Shown here: positions 1 to 3,620 of the stretch, piece by piece
Layout of the letters: every line of letters starts with the position of its first letter
Numbering within the stretch: the stretch's first letter is position 1
From: Bacteroidales bacterium
GTDB taxonomy: Bacteria > Bacteroidota > Bacteroidia > Bacteroidales > UBA932
NCBI GenBank assembly: GCA_017548805.1
Contig: JAFYZE010000189.1
Location: 1 to 6,488, forward strand
Reading direction: 5' to 3'
DNA length: 6,488 nucleotides
The notes under the pieces: generated by a model
The model's database searches: none
What the model saw: the letters and a program-made list of their open reading frames with translations, nothing else
What the model was told of the DNA's origin: nothing
Translations under genes and position numbers: made by a program

Positions 1-303
1 GACACCCCAGTAGGTCAGCTCGGAACCGGCCTCCAGCACGAAGATGACATCGCTGTCGGGCCTGTAGTACACATCGAATGTACCGGCACCGGGCTTGATG
101 TTGGGACCGTCCTGAGTGGCCTTGACGGCCTGTCCGACGGCGGTACGGGCACCGCGGTTCACGGCCCAGTCACTCTTGTAGCGGAGCTTGATCTCATCGT
201 CGGCAGTGAGGGTGACGTTCTTGGCAACGAGGAACAGGCCGGACTCCTTGAGGATGATGTCCGGACTGCCGCCCCAGCTGTTGATGGTACCCACAAGGCC
301 CCA
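1..303 (-). repeat. Binding-module repeat 5 and possible start of repeat 6 (residues 581-681)
   Basis: Fifth unit, starting W581-GLVGTINSWGG, then EIKLRYKSDW (W626), NRGA and QDGPNIKPGAGTFDVYY. It mixes features: QDGPNIK as in repeats 1-2 and the short start of repeats 3-4. The N-x-G-G motif of the other four is N-x-G-A here. The window ends at YWGV (678-681), which resembles the W-x-[ILV] opening of another unit. Confidence 0.78.
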
Positions 304-2043
304 GCCGGTCTCGTTGATGACGACGGTCTCGGCCTCGGGATCATAGGTCACGATGTAATTGCCTTCCTCAACATTGATGTTGGCACCGTTGTTCTCCACG
401 GCGAAAGGCTCGCCGATGGCGGCGAAGGTACCGCCGCGGTTGTTGTCCCAGCCGTGGTTCTCACGGAGCTTGAACTCGCCGGCGATCTTGGTGACAGGGC
501 TCACCCACTTGCCGTCGGTGAGGACCATGTCGATATCGGTCCCCCAATCACCATTGACGCCGATGAGCGACCACACATGGCCTTCAGACACGGTGATGGT
601 CTTGTCGTTGAGATTGAGCTCGGCCTTCCAGAAGCCTGCAGAGACCTTGATGTTGTCACCGCCTGCTACAGCCTCGAAAGGCTCGCCGAGGTTGACTAGG
701 ACACCACCGTAGTTCTCATCCCAGCCGCCATCCTTGCGCCACTTGAACTCAGTGTCTTCGTTGGCGGTGATATAGGCTGACCAGACACCGTTGTCCTCAG
801 TGGCCCTGATATCGTTGTCCCAGTCGCCGTTGAGGCCGATGATGTTCCAGCCTGTGACAGGCTCCGGTTCGGGACCGGGCTCGTCGCCACCGATCTTGGC
901 GCTGATCTTCATGCCGGAAGCCTCGCTGACCTTTGCAGTGCTTGCTCCGGGGTTGACGAAGAGATCGTAAGTGCCGTCGGCACCGACCTTGATATTCGGA
1001 CCGTCCTGGGAGACTGCGAACTCGCTGTCGAGACCGCTGAAGTCACCACCGAGGTTCACGGTCCAGGAAGCATCCTGACGGAACTTGAACTCATCATCGG
1101 CGGCAAGGTTGACACCGAATGCGATGTGGGTGGAACCGTCGGTGGCCATGGCGATGTCGCCGTCCCAGCTGATTCCGTGCTTGGACAGGGAACCGATGAC
1201 GGACCAGTTGCTGGCCTCGGTGAAGTCCGGATAAGGATCGTAGGCCTCGGAGATCCAGGCGATACCCGAATCAGGATTGACGAACAGGTCATAGGTACCG
1301 TCGGCGCCGACCTTGATGTTCGGACCGTCCTGGGAGACGGAGAACTCGGAATCAAGGCTGCCGAAGTCACCTCCGACGTTCACGCCCCAATCCTGGTCCT
1401 TGCGGAACTTGAACTCTTCGCCGGCCTTGAGGGTGACGTGTGCCGCCACGTGGTTGCCGTCAGCATCGGCCCACATGTTCAGGTCACCGTCCCAGCTGAT
1501 GCCGTAGGCCTCGAGGGAACCGATGACGGACCAGGGGCTATCCTCGGTGTACTCTGCATAAGGACTTCCGACGACCTCGGGGATGACTACCTCGAAACCG
1601 TTGATGGAGATGCGTCCCTGAGAGTCAACGAAGCCGTTGAGGCCGTTGTCCTTGGAAGGGTCCTGCATGGTGGCGCGGACCGCCAGCTCGACATCAGTCG
1701 TGCTGCCCTCGGCGAATCCGAGGGTCATGAGGGCCTTGGCCAGGGTGACAGGCTTGATGGAGAGGACTCCGCCCTTGTCGGTGGTGGACAGGGTCTTGCT
1801 GAATGTCTTGCCGCCGGCCGAAACGATTGCAAGCGCATGATTCGGAGCGATCTTGTCATTGAAGCCCTGCTTGAAGACGCCGGGAGTGTACTCGGCAACG
1901 ATCTCTTTCTCTCCAATCTGGAAGGAATTGAGGACCGGAGCCGTCGCTCTCGAAGCGTCGAACATTGTCAAATCATCTTTGACACAGGATGCCGCCAAAA
2001 GGACGAGCACGCCTGCAGATATGATGGATAATATTCTTTTCAT
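1..2043 (-). CDS. SusE/SusF-family multi-CBM surface lipoprotein, 3'-partial
   Basis: Predicted surface glycan-binding lipoprotein that holds polysaccharide near the SusCD transporter. The frame runs unbroken from the ATG to the window edge, giving 681 residues with the C-terminus missing. The start is supported by a lipoprotein signal (MKRILSIISAGVLVLLAASC, Cys20) followed by VKDDL, resembling the charged export signal of Bacteroidota surface lipoproteins. Residues about 25-150 match a SusE-type N-terminal domain (LAKALMTLGFAEGSTTDVEL). Five repeats follow, starting near W171, W280, W399, W491 and W581. Each has W-x-[ILV]-[IV]-G at the start, E-[FI]-K-x-R about 40 residues later, W-x-x-N-x-G just after, and an NI(K/N) strand before the end. 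A GGDEPGPEPEP linker (385-395) separates repeats 2 and 3. B. thetaiotaomicron SusE and SusF carry two and three modules, so this protein is unusually long. No hydrolase motif is recognised. Starch or another alpha-glucan is the inferred ligand. Confidence 0.92.
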   Translation of the reverse strand, partial: MKRILSIISAGVLVLLAASCVKDDLTMFDASRATAPVLNSFQIGEKEIVAEYTPGVFKQGFNDKIAPNHALAIVSAGGKTFSKTLSTTDKGGVLSIKPVTLAKALMTLGFAEGSTTDVELAVRATMQDPSKDNGLNGFVDSQGRISINGFEVVIPEVVGSPYAEYTEDSPWSVIGSLEAYGISWDGDLNMWADADGNHVAAHVTLKAGEEFKFRKDQDWGVNVGGDFGSLDSEFSVSQDGPNIKVGADGTYDLFVNPDSGIAWISEAYDPYPDFTEASNWSVIGSLSKHGISWDGDIAMATDGSTHIAFGVNLAADDEFKFRQDASWTVNLGGDFSGLDSEFAVSQDGPNIKVGADGTYDLFVNPGASTAKVSEASGMKISAKIGGDEPGPEPEPVTGWNIIGLNGDWDNDIRATEDNGVWSAYITANEDTEFKWRKDGGWDENYGGVLVNLGEPFEAVAGGDNIKVSAGFWKAELNLNDKTITVSEGHVWSLIGVNGDWGTDIDMVLTDGKWVSPVTKIAGEFKLRENHGWDNNRGGTFAAIGEPFAVENNGANINVEEGNYIVTYDPEAETVVINETGWGLVGTINSWGGSPDIILKESGLFLVAKNVTLTADDEIKLRYKSDWAVNRGARTAVGQAVKATQDGPNIKPGAGTFDVYYRPDSDVIFVLEAGSELTYWGV
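310..573 (-). repeat. Binding-module repeat 4 (residues 491-578)
   Basis: Fourth unit, starting W491-SLIGVNGDWGTDI, then EFKLRENHGW (W532), NNRGG, IGEPF and GANINV. The shared NGDW and GEPF motifs mark it as the closest relative of repeat 3. Leu replaces the aromatic residue found between Lys and Arg in repeats 1-3 (FKFR, FKWR), so its binding face may differ. Confidence 0.82.
583..849 (-). repeat. Binding-module repeat 3 (residues 399-487)
   Basis: Third unit, of a shorter subtype. It starts W399-NIIGLNGDWDNDI and has EFKWRKDGGW (W441), ENYGG, LGEPF and GGDNIKV. It is richer in Trp (W399, W408, W421, W435, W441, W472) than the other units. It pairs most closely with repeat 4 (NGDW, GGxxxxxGEPF) and follows the Pro/Glu linker after repeat 2. 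Confidence 0.83.
859..891 (-). other. Pro/Glu-rich interdomain linker (residues 385-395)
   Basis: GGDEPGPEPEP lies between repeats 2 and 3 and is the only low-complexity stretch in the protein. It is acidic and proline-rich, probably extended, and divides the binding region into a two-module and a three-module half. Confidence 0.75.
910..1236 (-). repeat. Binding-module repeat 2 with its lead-in linker (residues 270-378)
   Basis: Second unit, directly adjoining repeat 1. It begins PYPDFTEASNW with W280, then WSVIGSL, ISWDGD, EFKFRQDASW (W327), NLGG and the same QDGPNIKVGADGTYDLFVNP segment as repeat 1. A 22-residue segment at 344-365 is identical to 236-257 of repeat 1, while the DNA differs at nine of 66 bases, all synonymous. 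This indicates an internal duplication held under protein-level constraint. Confidence 0.85.
1237..1563 (-). repeat. Binding-module repeat 1 with its lead-in linker (residues 161-269)
   Basis: First CBM-like unit of the SusE/F protein. It begins with PYAEYTEDSPW and WSVIGSL (W171), then ISWDGD, EFKFRKDQDW (W219), NVGG and QDGPNIKVGADGTYDLFVNP. It is 109 residues long, in direct tandem with repeat 2, which shares the same order of motifs and the same kind of linker. Ligand binding by the aromatic and Lys/Arg residues is inferred from characterised SusE/SusF modules. Confidence 0.85.
1984..2043 (-). other. Lipoprotein signal peptide of the SusE/F-like protein
   Basis: Residues 1-20 have a basic start (MKR), a hydrophobic core and Cys20 in LLAASC. 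The lipobox is slightly relaxed: Ala rather than Leu at -3, with Leu at -4. The next residues VKDD fit the Lys/Asp-rich lipoprotein export signal described in Bacteroidota, so surface exposure is expected. Confidence 0.88.
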
Positions 2044-2055
2044 AAGGCGAATCTA
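2044..2055 (-). promoter_or_regulatory. susD-susE/F junction with tandem stops, no clear Shine-Dalgarno
   Basis: The 12 bases after the susD TAA read TAGATTCGCCTT and run directly into the ATG of the next gene. They give a second in-frame stop (TAA TAG), and both genes are in the same reading frame. No purine-rich Shine-Dalgarno is present, so initiation is probably by translational coupling or a Shine-Dalgarno-independent mechanism. Confidence 0.6.
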
Positions 2056-3606
2056 TTAATATCCGGGGTTCTGCACAAGCTTGGTGTTGGCCAGGCGGTC
2101 AGAATCAGGGATGGGGAACAGGACCCTGTAGGAGTCGATGTCCTGTCCGTCCTTGACATTGCCCTTCCACTGCCAGTTGTAACCGGAAGTGAACTGACCG
2201 AAGCGGATGAGGTCGCTGCGTCTCCAGCACTCCTGATAGAGCTCGCGGGCGCGCTCGTCGAGGATGTTCTGGAGGGTAGGATTGGCGATGGCGGGCAGGC
2301 CGGCGCGGGCACGAACGGCATTGAAGCCGTCGATGGCACCGCTGACGGCAGCGCCGCGCACCTGGCACTCGGCAGCCATCAGGAGGACGTCGGCATAGCG
2401 CATCATCGGGAAGTCAGTATCCACGAAACCAGCCTCCTTGCCATAGCCGCCGTCGCTGGTGCGGTTGCGGAACTTGCGGAAGGCGTAGCCGTTGGAGAAC
2501 TCGCCGATGTCGTCGATGTCGGCCTTCTGGGTGTCAGTGTAGAAGAGGGCGCGCTCGTCTCCATTGGAGAACTTGTTGTAGAATTCGGGAGTCATGCGGA
2601 GACCGCCCCATCCCGAAGAAATACCCATCTCGTCAGGATCCATCTCGCCGCCGGTGGAGGCGAAGATCAGATAGTTCGTGGCGCCGTAGCTGGTGGTGTT
2701 GACACCGTCCTGCTCGACCGCGAAGATGATCTCGTCGGTGCAGCGCTCGTTGTCAGCGAGGAAGAGCTCCTGATATGCGCTGTACACGCCCTGGGAAGAA
2801 GTGTGAAGGCTGTATCCGTCGTTCATGAGGTCGGTCAGGACAGCTGCGCACTTGTCATAGGCGGCGGTGCCGGCATAGACCTCGGCGTTGAGGTAGACCT
2901 TCGCGAGGAGGAACTTGGCGACGCTCTTGTTGGCGTGGCCGTAAACGGTAGCGGACTTCTCGGGAAGGGCACTGTTGTTCACCAGGTCGGTAAGCTCGTC
3001 CACGAGCCAGGCATACAGTTCGGCGCGGGAGATCTGGTCAGGGTTGACACCCACGACGGCGGTCTCGTCAGCGAAAGGAACGTTGCCGAAGTTGTCGATA
3101 GCGTGATAATAGGCGATGGCGCGCAGGACGCGGGCCTCGTCGATCATCTGCTGCTTGGAAGCGAACTCGAGCGATGAGGCCTTGGCCTCGCGGATGAACT
3201 CGTTGGCCATGCCCACCTGCATGAAGATGCGGGAGTAGAAGGCGTAGATAAAGGTGTCGTCGGTCGTCCAGTTGCCCCAGTGGAAATTCTTTATGGTCTG
3301 GTCGTTCCAACCGCAGACACTCTCGTCCGTGGTAAGTTCGCTATGATGGTAGAGACCGCGGATGTACTGGGATGCACCACCGTCGAGTCCGGAGATGGAA
3401 GCGCTTCCGTTGGCGCCGTAATATCCGGAGGTAGCGAAACCGAGATACACGCCGGAAAGGAACTGACCGAAAGCGGCCTCGCTCACGAGGGCCTTGTCGG
3501 CAGTATTGGCGTTCGGGTCGATAGGGGTAACGTCAAGGTCGCCCACACAGGAGGTAAGGGCGGCAGCGGCCGCCAGGACTCCGAGAATATATTTCAATGA
3601 TTTCAT
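2056..3606 (-). CDS. susD: SusD/RagB-family starch-binding-like outer-membrane lipoprotein
   Basis: Surface lipoprotein that binds glycan and forms the lid of the SusC transporter. It is complete at 516 residues, close to the usual 500-600. The ATG is chosen because it begins a clear lipoprotein signal: MKSLKY, a hydrophobic Ala/Leu core, and lipobox LTSC with Cys20, then VGDLDVTPIDPN as in many SusD proteins. The N-terminal SusD-like, TPR-containing half (about 21-220) contains ELTTDESVCGWND and a helix ending in ANEFIREA. The C-terminal SusD/RagB half contains GWGGLRMTPEF, ERALFYTD, RYADVLLMAAE (403-413), FNAVRARAGLP, LDERARELYQECWRRSDLIRFG (449-470) and LFPIPDSDR near the end. These motifs resemble starch-type SusD proteins, but SusD families are poor at naming the exact sugar. 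It follows susC by 14 bases and precedes the SusE/F-like gene by 12. I see no truncation or frameshift. Confidence 0.97.
   Translation of the reverse strand: MKSLKYILGVLAAAAALTSCVGDLDVTPIDPNANTADKALVSEAAFGQFLSGVYLGFATSGYYGANGSASISGLDGGASQYIRGLYHHSELTTDESVCGWNDQTIKNFHWGNWTTDDTFIYAFYSRIFMQVGMANEFIREAKASSLEFASKQQMIDEARVLRAIAYYHAIDNFGNVPFADETAVVGVNPDQISRAELYAWLVDELTDLVNNSALPEKSATVYGHANKSVAKFLLAKVYLNAEVYAGTAAYDKCAAVLTDLMNDGYSLHTSSQGVYSAYQELFLADNERCTDEIIFAVEQDGVNTTSYGATNYLIFASTGGEMDPDEMGISSGWGGLRMTPEFYNKFSNGDERALFYTDTQKADIDDIGEFSNGYAFRKFRNRTSDGGYGKEAGFVDTDFPMMRYADVLLMAAECQVRGAAVSGAIDGFNAVRARAGLPAIANPTLQNILDERARELYQECWRRSDLIRFGQFTSGYNWQWKGNVKDGQDIDSYRVLFPIPDSDRLANTKLVQNPGY
3547..3606 (-). other. Lipoprotein signal peptide of the SusD-like protein
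   Basis: Residues 1-20 have a basic n-region (MKSLK), a hydrophobic Leu/Ala core and a lipobox LTSC, with Cys20 as the predicted lipidated residue. The downstream VGDLD carries acidic residues close to the Cys, as in exported surface lipoproteins of Bacteroidota. Confidence 0.92.
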
Positions 3607-3620
3607 ATTCCTGCCCTAGT
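3607..3620 (-). promoter_or_regulatory. susC-susD intergenic gap with possible ribosome-binding site
   Basis: The 14-base gap reads ACTAGGGCAGGAAT on the coding strand between the susC TAA and the susD ATG. AGGG ends seven bases before the ATG, and AGGA ends two bases before it. The former is plausibly spaced for a weak Shine-Dalgarno, though Bacteroidota often start without one. There is no room for a promoter or terminator, supporting cotranscription. Confidence 0.5.

Noticed and set aside
949..1338. A CRISPR array or mobile-element repeat suggested by recurring bases
   Set aside because: The recurring segments are about 324 bases apart, lie in one reading frame and encode the same protein motif. 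They are coding domain repeats, with no short regular spacers or inverted termini.
1126..2031. A 301-codon open frame on the plus strand opposite the SusE/F-like gene
   Set aside because: It is also codon-aligned antisense, with the same Val/Gly/Asp/Glu bias and no family features. The minus strand encodes the signal peptide and regular repeats.
2803..3600. Plus-strand open frames of about 100-125 codons within the susD-like gene
   Set aside because: They are codon-aligned shadows of susD with no recognisable product or supporting context.
3607..3620. A transcription terminator or separate promoter between the genes
   Set aside because: The gaps are only 14 and 12 bases, with no hairpin plus T-tract and no room for a Bacteroidota -33/-7 promoter.
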